A stretch of DNA of 7,665 nucleotides from an uncultured Eubacteriales bacterium (GTDB taxonomy: Bacteria > Bacillota > Clostridia > Lachnospirales > CAG-274): contig CABUWB010000088.1 of assembly GCA_902495025.1 (NCBI GenBank), forward strand, positions 1-7,665. The letters are read 5' to 3'. Both the position numbers and the translations under genes were made by a program. The notes under the pieces are model-generated. The model worked only from the letters and a program-made list of their open reading frames with translations. It did not search any database and was not told where the DNA came from. How positions within the stretch are numbered: the stretch's first letter is position 1; each line of letters starts with the position of its first letter. This document shows positions 1 through 6,367 of the stretch, piece by piece.

Positions 1-20
1 AGGACTGAAACTCGTGATGG

Positions 21-37
21 CTGTTGCGGAGCAACAG
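21..37. repeat. 7-bp perfect hairpin with GGA loop
   Basis: CTGTTGC (21-27) and GCAACAG (31-37) flank GGA. The tip GCGGAGC fits the GNA-triloop type of DNA minihairpin known for high stability. Flanking bases continue to pair imperfectly (CTCGTG at 12-17 against CACGGG near 43-48). Confidence 0.6.
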
Positions 38-73
38 AACAGCACGGGTTGGTAGTTTCTTCCGCTGCCAAAA

Positions 74-99
74 TGAACAAAATGCGAGCATTTTGTTCA
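74..99 (-). terminator. Hairpin with 12-bp perfect stem, possible terminator of the operon
   Basis: TGAACAAAATGC (74-85) pairs perfectly with GCATTTTGTTCA (88-99) around a two-base GA loop. On the transcribed minus strand it is followed by only four T (73-70) before GG, so it is a weak candidate for a rho-independent terminator. It lies 41-67 bases past the portal stop. It may instead be part of a dispersed repeat. Confidence 0.4.
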
Positions 100-113
100 C
101 TGCCGACAGGCAG
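100..113. repeat. Small inverted repeat CTGCC-GACA-GGCAG
   Basis: This is a 5-bp perfect stem with a four-base loop, directly abutting the 12-bp hairpin. GGCAG (109-113) could alternatively pair with CTGCC at 65-69, enclosing the larger hairpin in a cruciform-like structure. Confidence 0.45.
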
Positions 114-140
114 ATAAACATTAATTTATTTTACAACACA

Positions 141-1460
141 CTATTTAACCCATGGGTGTCTTGCCCTCAGCACCTCATCATCAACAAGTCCCTTGCTCTT
201 TACAATATTATCAATCACCTCAGACTCATTCATAATCATACTGCGGTTAAACACAAACTCGACCTCTCCACTGCCGTCTGCCACAAAATCCGCAAGCGCC
301 TCAAGCGATGCCGAAAACTCGGTTTCCATACCATTTGCATCAATGTCAATATCATTGTACATACTCAAAATATTCATCTGATTGGGGTTTGAGCCAAGCC
401 TGTCGTCCTTTGCGTCATAGCCCCTGCCATTTTCAATAATCGCCCTTTTAAATATGTCAATTATAGTTTTGTAATTATCGGCATTAACCTCGATATTCAG
501 CGTTTCAACACCGCCCTGCGAGCCGTCCACCGTCTTTACCTTAACCGCACCGTAGGCGGAAAGATTTTTGCGGAACTGTCCCAAATCCTCACCGTCATAA
601 TTTTTGATGACAAGTATGGTGTTTCTCACGTCCTCCTCCATGCAGTTATGAAAGTCCGACAAAAGGCTGTTAAGACCGTCCTGCAGACCCTTTACATTTT
701 TAATAAGCGGCAGCTCCTTTGAGTTGTATTTAAACGGAATAAGCGGTATTTTTTTAAAGCCGTAGCTTTTTCCGTCGGCACTGCAATAGGGCGTAAGCAG
801 ACCCTCCTCGGTCAGGGTGCCGCCCTCAAGCACATAGCTCCTTACACCCTCCTTAGTGTAAATTTCAGCTTTTGTTACAAGCCTTTCGCTTTTGCCCACA
901 TAGCGCAGGGTGTCATACACCCTCACCGCATAGTCAAGCTCAGTATGCTCGCTGTCCATCCATGCGGGTATCAGCTCAAACGGTCTTATTCTCCTTGTTT
1001 TAAGCTCTCCGTTTTCATCAAAGCAGACATACAGCCAGCCAATGCCGCAGTTGAGTGCGTCCTCGCCTATGTTTTTAAGCGTTCTGAAAAACTCCCTGTT
1101 AAACACCTTTTTTAATTTTTCACTAACGGCTTTGTCGCCGCACCTCATGCTAATAGGTCTGCCAAGCAGATAATTAACCTTCTGGTCAACCAACATTTTA
1201 TAAATATTGTTTACAACCCTGTTGTTTGGCAGATTATCAAGCTCCACCGTTTTACCGCCCTCACCTATTGCAGTGCGCCTGCGCTTTAAAATATCGTGCT
1301 GTCCCCTATAATAGCGCTCACCTGTCAGCATATCACGCCTTTTATGCGACAGTGCAAATCTCTCAATCTCCTTTTGCGCCAGCTCCTTTAATGTAAGCGG
1401 CGCATTATGCGCAATAATTGCATTTATTCTGTCCGTTTCGCTCAAAAAATAATTGTACAT
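141..1460 (-). CDS. Portal protein, SPP1 gp6-like
   Basis: The 439-residue protein matches the SPP1 gp6-type portal family, the dodecameric ring at the capsid vertex through which the terminase pumps DNA. Typical blocks are GERYYRGQHDILKRRR (47-62), NNRVVNNIYKMLVDQKVNYLLGRP (described as 79-102), the central NVKGLQDGLNSLLSDFHNCMEED region, SNPNQMNILSMYNDIDIDANGME in the stem/tunnel part, and the C-terminal SKGLVDDEVLRARHPWVK. Relatives often carry a further acidic tail after the HPW motif; here the stop follows two residues later. An AAGGGGGAG site lies five bases before the ATG. It is the last gene of the operon in this window, and no capsid or minor head gene follows within the 140 bases available. 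Confidence 0.93.
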   Translation of the reverse strand: MYNYFLSETDRINAIIAHNAPLTLKELAQKEIERFALSHKRRDMLTGERYYRGQHDILKRRRTAIGEGGKTVELDNLPNNRVVNNIYKMLVDQKVNYLLGRPISMRCGDKAVSEKLKKVFNREFFRTLKNIGEDALNCGIGWLYVCFDENGELKTRRIRPFELIPAWMDSEHTELDYAVRVYDTLRYVGKSERLVTKAEIYTKEGVRSYVLEGGTLTEEGLLTPYCSADGKSYGFKKIPLIPFKYNSKELPLIKNVKGLQDGLNSLLSDFHNCMEEDVRNTILVIKNYDGEDLGQFRKNLSAYGAVKVKTVDGSQGGVETLNIEVNADNYKTIIDIFKRAIIENGRGYDAKDDRLGSNPNQMNILSMYNDIDIDANGMETEFSASLEALADFVADGSGEVEFVFNRSMIMNESEVIDNIVKSKGLVDDEVLRARHPWVK

Positions 1461-1474
1461 TTTACTCCCCCTTA

Positions 1475-2593
1475 CTAATAGTGTATACCCTCTGCAAAAT
1501 CAAGCTCTGTAAGCTCCTGTTCAAGCCGCTTTACAAACACCTGTGCAAATTTTTCAATATCCCTGTTGTCCTTGACATCTGCATACGCCTTAAAATCCAC
1601 ATTTATATTAAAATGCTTTTCCTTCTTTTCAGTCCTGCCACCAATAAGCTCGCTGCTTATTGCCTGCGACAGATAATTTTCGCTTTGTCCGCCGTAATTA
1701 GACAGGTTATCCACATTGCTGCCGTATGATGTCAGATTGCTGAACAATTTATTGTACTTATCCCCAAGGAACATCACATTTTGATAGCTGCTTTTTACAG
1801 CCAAACTGTTAAAAAGCTCCGTACTGTCCGTTAAACCACCCTCAAATGACGAAATACTTAATTTTTCGCCTGTATAATTAAGGCTATTTTTCAGCAATTC
1901 CGTATGGTACAGGCTGCTTTGCAGTACGCTATCCGCATTAAAGCTTTCAAGTGCATAATATAAACAGGATAAGGCTCTGCTTGCAGCCTGTCGATAATTT
2001 TTTTTCGATACAATACCACCCACAGTCAAAACAGACAAACCGCCATAAACATTACCGTCATTTTGGCTAATCATACTTAAACTTTCAGCACTGTAAACAT
2101 CAGACTGTTCTGTGCCGTACAGATAAGGCTCACTGATTTTGGCATAGCTTTCCATTATCCACTGCGGCATAAAATAAGCATATTCCTCACCGCCATACAT
2201 GCCGTTATAGCTGCTGCCGTAAGAAGCACTTTCAGATAAAAAAACACCTTTGTATTTTTCAAAATAACTATCTGCCGTTTTAAACAAATACCCGATATTG
2301 TTGCCATAAGCCTTATTCTGCTTCGTATATACATCACAACCGTTTACTAAATCCGCACTGTAACTGCAATAATCTGCATTATCCCCGTCGTATTTATTGT
2401 ACACTGTGCTGTCCCCATATTCCGTATAATTGTTAATGAGGGTGTTAAACGGTACACTTTCGATTTTTTCTTCAATCTCACTGTCCGTTAAATCGCCCTC
2501 ATCATCAAAAAGGCTGACCCATGGCATTTCTGCGGTAAGTGAAATAAGCTGAATGAAATAATCAAGTCCAGTAAAATACTCTGTAATCCCCAT
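1475..2593 (-). CDS. Tyr/Ser/Asn-rich protein of unknown function between terminase and portal
   Basis: I do not recognise this 372-residue protein. It has a clear AAGGGGGAA ribosome binding site, 11 nt after the terminase stop, and ends 14 nt before the portal start, so it is a genuine operon member. Composition is unusual: about 35 Tyr (near 9 percent), many Ser, Asn and Gly, an acidic N-terminal region (LFDDEGDLTDSEIEEKIE, about 28-45), and recurrent YGS/YGG/NYGG snippets. No signal peptide or membrane segment is evident. The last 45 or so residues differ: a basic KKEKHFNINVDF strand followed by a charged amphipathic helix (DNRDIEKFAQVFVKRLEQELTE). That pattern resembles the C-terminal tail of many phage tape-measure proteins, which is a weak, pattern-level similarity only. 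It could be a scaffold, tail or head-associated protein, or a cargo gene. The base composition looks more AT-rich than its neighbours by eye. Confidence 0.8.
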   Translation of the reverse strand: MGITEYFTGLDYFIQLISLTAEMPWVSLFDDEGDLTDSEIEEKIESVPFNTLINNYTEYGDSTVYNKYDGDNADYCSYSADLVNGCDVYTKQNKAYGNNIGYLFKTADSYFEKYKGVFLSESASYGSSYNGMYGGEEYAYFMPQWIMESYAKISEPYLYGTEQSDVYSAESLSMISQNDGNVYGGLSVLTVGGIVSKKNYRQAASRALSCLYYALESFNADSVLQSSLYHTELLKNSLNYTGEKLSISSFEGGLTDSTELFNSLAVKSSYQNVMFLGDKYNKLFSNLTSYGSNVDNLSNYGGQSENYLSQAISSELIGGRTEKKEKHFNINVDFKAYADVKDNRDIEKFAQVFVKRLEQELTELDFAEGIHY

Positions 2594-2604
2594 ACAATTC
2601 CCCC

Positions 2605-3843
2605 TTAATCAAAGGACAGCAGAGAGCTACCGCCCATATCCTCCATGGCATACCGCATGGCGTCCATAAGGTGATTAAAGCTGTCGCAGGGCTTGTTTGT
2701 GAGGTTGCCAAATCTATCCTTTTCCCACATATAATTGCTTATTTCCGTAAGAAAATTAACGCATGAGGGCTTAATTATAATCTTGTAGCCGCTTATAAGG
2801 TCAATACCGCACCTTATGCTGTCGCCGCCCTTGCGTGCGCCCCTTATGCGTGGCACACCCAGCTCATACAGCCTGTCAATGGACTTTGGCTCTGCGCTGT
2901 CGGCAGTAATTTTTGCCTTACGCCAGCCCTTTTGGCATATAATATTGAAAATAGCCTCGTTGGAAAGTCCCTTTTTATACACCTCGTCTGCAACATAAAG
3001 AATATGTGCCTTTGCATCGCAAAAGCCGTAAAATATAGCCGTAGGGTCATTTGCATAGCCAAAATCAAGTCCAATAATCGGTACAGTATTTTTACAAACC
3101 GTATTAATATCAAACTCATTTTCCTGCCAGTTTTCATACACAACTCCCTCGGCTATACCCCAGTTGCCAAGCCCTGCAACCTGATACCGCCTGGGGTTAT
3201 TGACCTTCATACGTTCAAAAACCGCAATGTCGGACTTATCCAGCCATTCATTACAGAGATAGTTTGTGGTTTTTGCCATCACCTCTCCGTCGCTGCTTTC
3301 CGTATCAAAAAACCGCTTTTTAATCCAGTGCCGTTCATTCCATGGGTTAAGCGTAATTGTAACCTGCTTGAACAGTCCCTCAGGCACCTCGCCCCTTATG
3401 CTTTCATCAAGTATATCAAAGTCAGCCTCCGAGCTTATCTCATAAGCCTCCTCAATCCACAGCCAGCAGAGCGCACCGCTTTTTACGGTAATTGAGGTAA
3501 TATTGAGCGGGTCGTCAAGCCCCCTGAAATATATCTTCTGCCCTGTAGGCTTGTAGGTAATTTCAAGTGGCGAAAGCTTAAAATCAAACTCCTTTTTTAG
3601 TCCAAGCCTGTTTACCGCCCAGCAAAGCTCCGCATAGCAACTGTCACGCAGGGTGGAGTAAACCTTTCTCACCACCAGAATATTAGCCTGCGGATAGTCA
3701 ATAAGCCTGTCGATAAGGTTAAGGGCAGTGGTTTTGCTTTTTTTGCTTGCCCTGCTGCCCTTGCATACCCTGTAACGCCCCTTGAAGTTCCAGTAATCGT
3801 CATAGCCGCCGCCTACAAGCTCCTTATACCTTTCGTTTATCAC
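2605..3843 (-). CDS. Terminase large subunit (PBSX / Terminase_3 family)
   Basis: This 412-residue protein is the ATPase-nuclease motor that translocates DNA into the procapsid through the portal and cuts it. ATPase motifs: a Walker A variant GSRASKKSKT (29-38) in which the usual Gly before the catalytic Lys is replaced by Lys; Walker B LWIEE (128-132) with the catalytic Glu; and the coupling motif TLNP (164-167). Nuclease domain acidic residues are Asp260 (GLDFGYANDPTA), Asp315 (ADSAEPKSIDRL) and Asp394 (FNHLMDAMRYA), the expected RNase H-like set. The start is GTG at 3841-3843, overlapping the DUF2313 stop as GTGA, with a strong GGAGGAGGT site five to six bases upstream inside DUF2313. No small terminase gene precedes it here. 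Confidence 0.95.
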   Translation of the reverse strand: MINERYKELVGGGYDDYWNFKGRYRVCKGSRASKKSKTTALNLIDRLIDYPQANILVVRKVYSTLRDSCYAELCWAVNRLGLKKEFDFKLSPLEITYKPTGQKIYFRGLDDPLNITSITVKSGALCWLWIEEAYEISSEADFDILDESIRGEVPEGLFKQVTITLNPWNERHWIKKRFFDTESSDGEVMAKTTNYLCNEWLDKSDIAVFERMKVNNPRRYQVAGLGNWGIAEGVVYENWQENEFDINTVCKNTVPIIGLDFGYANDPTAIFYGFCDAKAHILYVADEVYKKGLSNEAIFNIICQKGWRKAKITADSAEPKSIDRLYELGVPRIRGARKGGDSIRCGIDLISGYKIIIKPSCVNFLTEISNYMWEKDRFGNLTNKPCDSFNHLMDAMRYAMEDMGGSSLLSFD

Positions 3844-4388
3844 TTGATTACCTCCTCCACAAGACCGCTGTGGGTATATGCCGAAAGTGCTTTATGCGTA
3901 AAAGGCGCCAGCGTGGAGTGCCTGTTGTAGGCAAGAGTGCATATAAGGGATATGTTGCAGGGTATCATTTCACGCAGCATTTTAATTACCGAGCTGTATT
4001 TGCTTTTTGCGTCAAGCTGTACCATTACACGCAGGGTGTATATATCCTTTGCATACTCCATGTACACATTATTCTCACCGCACAGCAGCTTCAGCTTTTC
4101 GTATACTCTCTCAAAGGTGTAGGGAGTATCGCCGTTAAGCGCCGCCAGCACCCTTAAACGCCTGTCCTCCACGCTGTCCGTCAGCGGCGGCACAATGCCA
4201 AGTATTTTTTCATACCTTTCAAGTCCGTAGTCCTCGCACGTCAGCACAAAGCACTCATTCATGTATTTGTCTTTTATAAAATACATGGTGTCAAACTCGC
4301 CCTGCAGCAGCCTGTAAAGCTCCTGCATTTCCCTAAGCTGCGCCATATACTGCGGCATATATCCTATTGTATCTTTACTGCGGCTCAT
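3840..4388 (-). CDS. DUF2313 tail/baseplate protein (XkdU-like, YmfQ family)
   Basis: A 182-residue protein of the DUF2313 family, which follows baseplate J in PBSX- and Mu-type tails and is thought to sit at the baseplate periphery, preceding the fibre. Family features are the N-terminal YMAQLREMQELYRLLQGE helix (14-31), GLERYEKILGI (55-65), DRRLRVLAAL (75-84) and TPYTFERVYEKL (88-99), then the C-terminal strand-rich segment ending in the THKALSAYTHSGL pattern. The start overlaps the baseplate J stop (ATGA), with GGAGGTG upstream. Its own stop overlaps the GTG start of the terminase gene (GTGA). That neighbour is unexpected: in the usual order a fibre gene such as xkdV follows. Confidence 0.92.
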   Translation of the reverse strand: MSRSKDTIGYMPQYMAQLREMQELYRLLQGEFDTMYFIKDKYMNECFVLTCEDYGLERYEKILGIVPPLTDSVEDRRLRVLAALNGDTPYTFERVYEKLKLLCGENNVYMEYAKDIYTLRVMVQLDAKSKYSSVIKMLREMIPCNISLICTLAYNRHSTLAPFTHKALSAYTHSGLVEEVIK

Positions 4389-5521
4389 GCTGCCACCTCC
4401 ACCGTTACATCAAGCTCCCCGAGCCTTGCAAGGCAGTTTCTTCCAAGTCTGAGCTTTTTGCCGAACACTGCACCGTCAACACTTATATCCGCAATATCCT
4501 CAACGCCCGCAACAGACTGCACCGCCCCAGCAAGCACCGAAACCGCAACAGCTATGCCGTCATTCTCACTGCCCGTATAAAGCGACTCCCACTGCGAGTT
4601 AAGCTCACTGAAATAGCTTTTTGCAGCCTCGCTTATATACGGCTCCAGCGTTTTGGCGTCATACCCGTAAGCCACACGTATTTTTACACTTACAGGCAGT
4701 TCCCTTTCCTCAACGGTTGCCACCGTAACAATATGCCCCACAGGTGCAATTCCAAGCCCCTTTCCGCTTGACTCTATCGGGTCAATATATTCCTGTACGG
4801 CACTTATAAGCTCCTCCTCGGCAGGTGTATCCGTTCTTGTTGTAATAACACACTTAACCGTACCGCCGCCGTTCCACTCGTCGGCACAGTACACCCTTAC
4901 CTGACCTATGCCGCCAAGCGAAGCTATTTCGTTTTTTTCATTAAGCTGCCTGATTTTCTGCCTGTAATCGGCAGCATTTCCACCAAAAGCCTGCGTACTT
5001 AAGCTGTCAATGTACCTCTGGCGGAAGTCCTCGGTATCCTCCTCATCACTGCCTGGAGTAATCAGCTCCACAATGGCAGCGCTTTTAAGCCCCTCAATAT
5101 ATTCAAGCGGAGTGATTGTGCCAAAGTGATAATTACCCTCTGTACCCGCACTTTCACAGTAAACCGCCCTGCCGCCGTCATCAAGTGCCTTGCCGACAAC
5201 ATAGTTAAGGCTGTCAAGGTTAAACCTTTTGCCCTCAACATCAATATCCTCAGGCTCAAACACGCCCCTTAACACCGCACAGCTCGCCTCGTAAGGCTCC
5301 AGTCCTCTCTCCTTTGCACGCAGCATAAGCCACGTTCTGTCCGCAGTGTCGGCAAAGCACTGCTTCAGCATTTCCTCCAGCTCAATATACATAAGCTGCA
5401 GCTCAACTGCCGCAGGCGCAAGCGCGTCATAAATAACCGAGCCTTCTCTCTTGTCAACATCAGATGATACCCTATCGAGCATACGCTGCAAAATTGTATC
5501 AAAGGTATATTCCTCAAACAT
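4385..5521 (-). CDS. Baseplate J-like protein (XkdT-like)
   Basis: This 378-residue protein belongs to the Baseplate J family, the wedge subunit that links the hub to the outer baseplate in contractile tails (P2 gpJ, Mu gp47, PBSX XkdT). Visible hallmarks are the N-terminal segment with REGSVIYDALAPAAVEL (about 25-41), GTEGN (126-130), the family-defining GSDEEDTEDFRQRY acidic/Arg motif (157-170), then FGGNAADYRQKI and GIGQVRVY. The N-terminal half carries the conserved core and the C-terminal third is the more variable arm. An ideal AGGAGGTGA site lies six bases before the ATG, inside the end of the DUF2634 gene (8-nt overlap). Its stop overlaps the next start as ATGA. Length is close to XkdT. 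No sign of damage. Confidence 0.95.
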   Translation of the reverse strand: MFEEYTFDTILQRMLDRVSSDVDKREGSVIYDALAPAAVELQLMYIELEEMLKQCFADTADRTWLMLRAKERGLEPYEASCAVLRGVFEPEDIDVEGKRFNLDSLNYVVGKALDDGGRAVYCESAGTEGNYHFGTITPLEYIEGLKSAAIVELITPGSDEEDTEDFRQRYIDSLSTQAFGGNAADYRQKIRQLNEKNEIASLGGIGQVRVYCADEWNGGGTVKCVITTRTDTPAEEELISAVQEYIDPIESSGKGLGIAPVGHIVTVATVEERELPVSVKIRVAYGYDAKTLEPYISEAAKSYFSELNSQWESLYTGSENDGIAVAVSVLAGAVQSVAGVEDIADISVDGAVFGKKLRLGRNCLARLGELDVTVEVAA

Positions 5522-5921
5522 AGCCGTTCACCTCCTGTGTATAAATCAGGCTGCCCTCGTCGCTCTCCACCCGAAAGCTGACCTTCAGCCCCCTCTTTTT
5601 TCTGTCCTCCTCAAACTCAAAGTCCTCCACTGCGTTTATTCTGTCATCATAAAGCAGCGCACGTCTTATTACCCTTTCAAGCTCTGCCCATACGTATGGT
5701 GTAAGCCTGTCCATATAATCGGCAATTTCCGAACCGTAGCCGTCGGAGTATATAATTTCCTCAAACCGCACCGCAGCAAGTATTTTATATATTGCCTGCC
5801 GCATTGCCTCTGCACCGTCGCACAAGCCGTATATCCGCTTTTTGTCCAAATCAATATGATAGGTCTTGGACGGATAAACGGTGTAGCTTGCCGTATCAAA
5901 CCCTGTATTTTCAGGCAGCAT
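5514..5921 (-). CDS. DUF2634 baseplate wedge protein (XkdS / gp25-like)
   Basis: The 135-residue protein matches the DUF2634 family, which contains PBSX XkdS and is related to the gp25-like wedge proteins of contractile tails. Diagnostic pieces are the early YPSKTYHIDLDKKRIYG block (about 16-32), the AEAMRQAIYKIL helix, the IIYSDGYGSEI strand-turn (about 56-66) and ALLYDDRI (about 88-95). Three in-frame ATGs exist. I chose 5919-5921 because the AGAGGTGAT ribosome binding site ends four bases before it. The ATG at 5925-5927 would lie inside that site. The ATG at 5988-5990 starts inside the inserted fold-back element and would add 23 non-family residues. The 3' end overlaps the baseplate J start by 8 nt. 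Inferred role: sheath-initiating wedge component next to baseplate J. Confidence 0.88.
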   Translation of the reverse strand: MLPENTGFDTASYTVYPSKTYHIDLDKKRIYGLCDGAEAMRQAIYKILAAVRFEEIIYSDGYGSEIADYMDRLTPYVWAELERVIRRALLYDDRINAVEDFEFEEDRKKRGLKVSFRVESDEGSLIYTQEVNGYV

Positions 5922-5927
5922 ATTCAT

Positions 5928-5936
5928 CACCTCTTT
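5928..5936 (-). promoter_or_regulatory. Ribosome binding site that decides the DUF2634 start
   Basis: On the minus strand the sequence reads AAAGAGGTG followed by ATGAAT and then ATG. The AGAGGTGAT core is well spaced from the second ATG (5919-5921) and overlaps the first. It lies outside the fold-back element, so the insertion left the initiation signal intact. Confidence 0.7.
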
Positions 5937-5941
5937 CTTAA
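5935..5941. repeat. Left target-site duplication TTCTTAA
   Basis: An exact copy of the heptamer lies at the opposite end of the fold-back element (6100-6106). Because the terminal repeat begins with purines, the duplication length is ambiguous between 5 bp (TCTTA) and 7 bp. Confidence 0.7.
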
Positions 5942-6099
5942 GGAACCTCTGATTAATTAATCCTGTACAGCTTTGGCTTAAATCTTTCATACCATCCTCA
6001 AACTCCTTTGACGTAGCTTTTTTGCTACGCCTACAGTAGTTTTCGTCGGTCTGAAAAATTTAATCTCAAACCCGTTTTGGTGAACTAATCAGAGTTTCC
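5942..6099. mobile_element. MITE-like fold-back element, about 158-160 bp
   Basis: The stretch fills the gap between the DUF2577 and DUF2634 genes and encodes no transposase. Its ends are 14-bp imperfect inverted repeats with one mismatch (5942-5955 GGAACCTCTGATTA against the reverse complement of 6086-6099). The arms continue inward: comparing 5940-6017 with the reverse complement of 6024-6101 without any gap, I count 49 identities of 78, ending in a perfect 6-bp stem CGTAGC/GCTACG around a TTTTTT loop (6018-6023). The 7-bp direct repeat TTCTTAA stands at 5935-5941 and 6100-6106. If the ends are placed one base further out, the duplication is TCTTA. Equal arm length, terminal repeats and a target duplication together indicate a miniature inverted-repeat transposable element moved by a transposase encoded elsewhere. 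I cannot assign the IS family. Confidence 0.82.
6012..6029. repeat. Apical hairpin of the fold-back element
   Basis: A perfect 6-bp stem (CGTAGC 6012-6017, GCTACG 6024-6029) closes a loop of six T on the plus strand, or six A in the transcript. It is the exact centre of the larger palindrome. No U-run follows it in the direction of transcription, so it is not expected to stop the operon transcript. Confidence 0.75.
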
Positions 6100-6367
6100 T
6101 TCTTAACTTATCAAGCAGCAGATACCTCTGACCGCCCGACTGCCTTAAAAGCAGCAGCACCTCGCCCTCTTTCAGTCCGTAGGTATTGTCCGTATCAAAA
6201 AGAAAATCCCTTTCAATAACCGCTTTCTGCTGCAGGGTAATCTGCAAGGGTATTTCCTCCAAAACATCCTCACTCTGCGTTACCACACCCAGCACCAGCT
6301 CAACAGGCTTAGCCGCCGCAACAGCGTCAAGAGCGCACTTTTTTACAAGCCTTGCAAAATCAGACAT
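6089..6367 (-). CDS. DUF2577 baseplate-associated protein (XkdR-like)
   Basis: This small protein of 92 residues resembles the DUF2577 family, which sits between the XkdQ-like hub and the XkdS-like protein in PBSX-type tails. Typical features are the MSDFARLVKKCALDAVAAAKPVELVLGVV-like start (described by position: residues 1-29), the LQKQ-type central strand (ITLQQKAVIERDFL) and a basic C-terminus. An ATG seven codons upstream (6386-6388) is possible. I chose the ATG at 6365-6367 because a purine-rich AGAGGGGGAG site lies just upstream and because it gives the 8-nt overlap with the hub gene. Its last codons and stop lie in the terminal inverted repeat of a MITE-like insertion (see 5942-6099), so the current end ...DKLRRKL differs from the inferred ancestral ...DKLRKR. 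The precise role is unknown; a structural part of the baseplate hub is likely. Confidence 0.85.
   Translation of the reverse strand: MSDFARLVKKCALDAVAAAKPVELVLGVVTQSEDVLEEIPLQITLQQKAVIERDFLFDTDNTYGLKEGEVLLLLRQSGGQRYLLLDKLRRKL
6100..6106. repeat. Right target-site duplication TTCTTAA
   Basis: This is the second copy of the heptamer, inside the last codons of the DUF2577 gene. Read on the minus strand it is TTAAGAA, which supplies part of the Leu-Arg codons before the element changes the C-terminus. Confidence 0.7.

Larger units (their letters stand above)
1..140. other. Non-coding region downstream of the portal gene, rich in hairpins
   Basis: No credible gene lies here. The short plus-strand open frame through it runs into the portal gene in antisense and has no ribosome binding site. 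The region contains three consecutive perfect inverted repeats (21-37, 74-99, 100-113), and the first is set within a longer imperfect fold-back spanning about 5-58. The organisation suggests a dispersed intergenic repeat or the end of another non-autonomous element cut by the window edge, possibly doubling as the operon terminator. Confidence 0.55.

Noticed and set aside
1..140. CRISPR array
   Set aside because: The repeats are nested inverted repeats, not regularly spaced direct repeats.
24..392. Plus-strand open frame of 122 codons
   Set aside because: It runs through the hairpin repeats and then antisense to the portal gene, has no ribosome binding site and has no recognisable protein features.
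2932..3495. Plus-strand open frame of 187 codons
   Set aside because: It is fully antisense to the terminase gene, whose motifs are intact. The composition is that of a shadow frame.
5451..5960. Plus-strand open frame of 169 codons
   Set aside because: It is antisense to two well-supported baseplate genes and ends in the fold-back element. No start signal.
6012..6029. Hairpin with T-run as an intrinsic terminator
   Set aside because: The T-run is the loop and not downstream of the stem. It is the centre of the larger palindrome, and downstream genes belong to the same operon.
5942..6099. Promoter within the fold-back element
   Set aside because: No pair of -35 and -10 boxes with acceptable spacing is visible on the minus strand.
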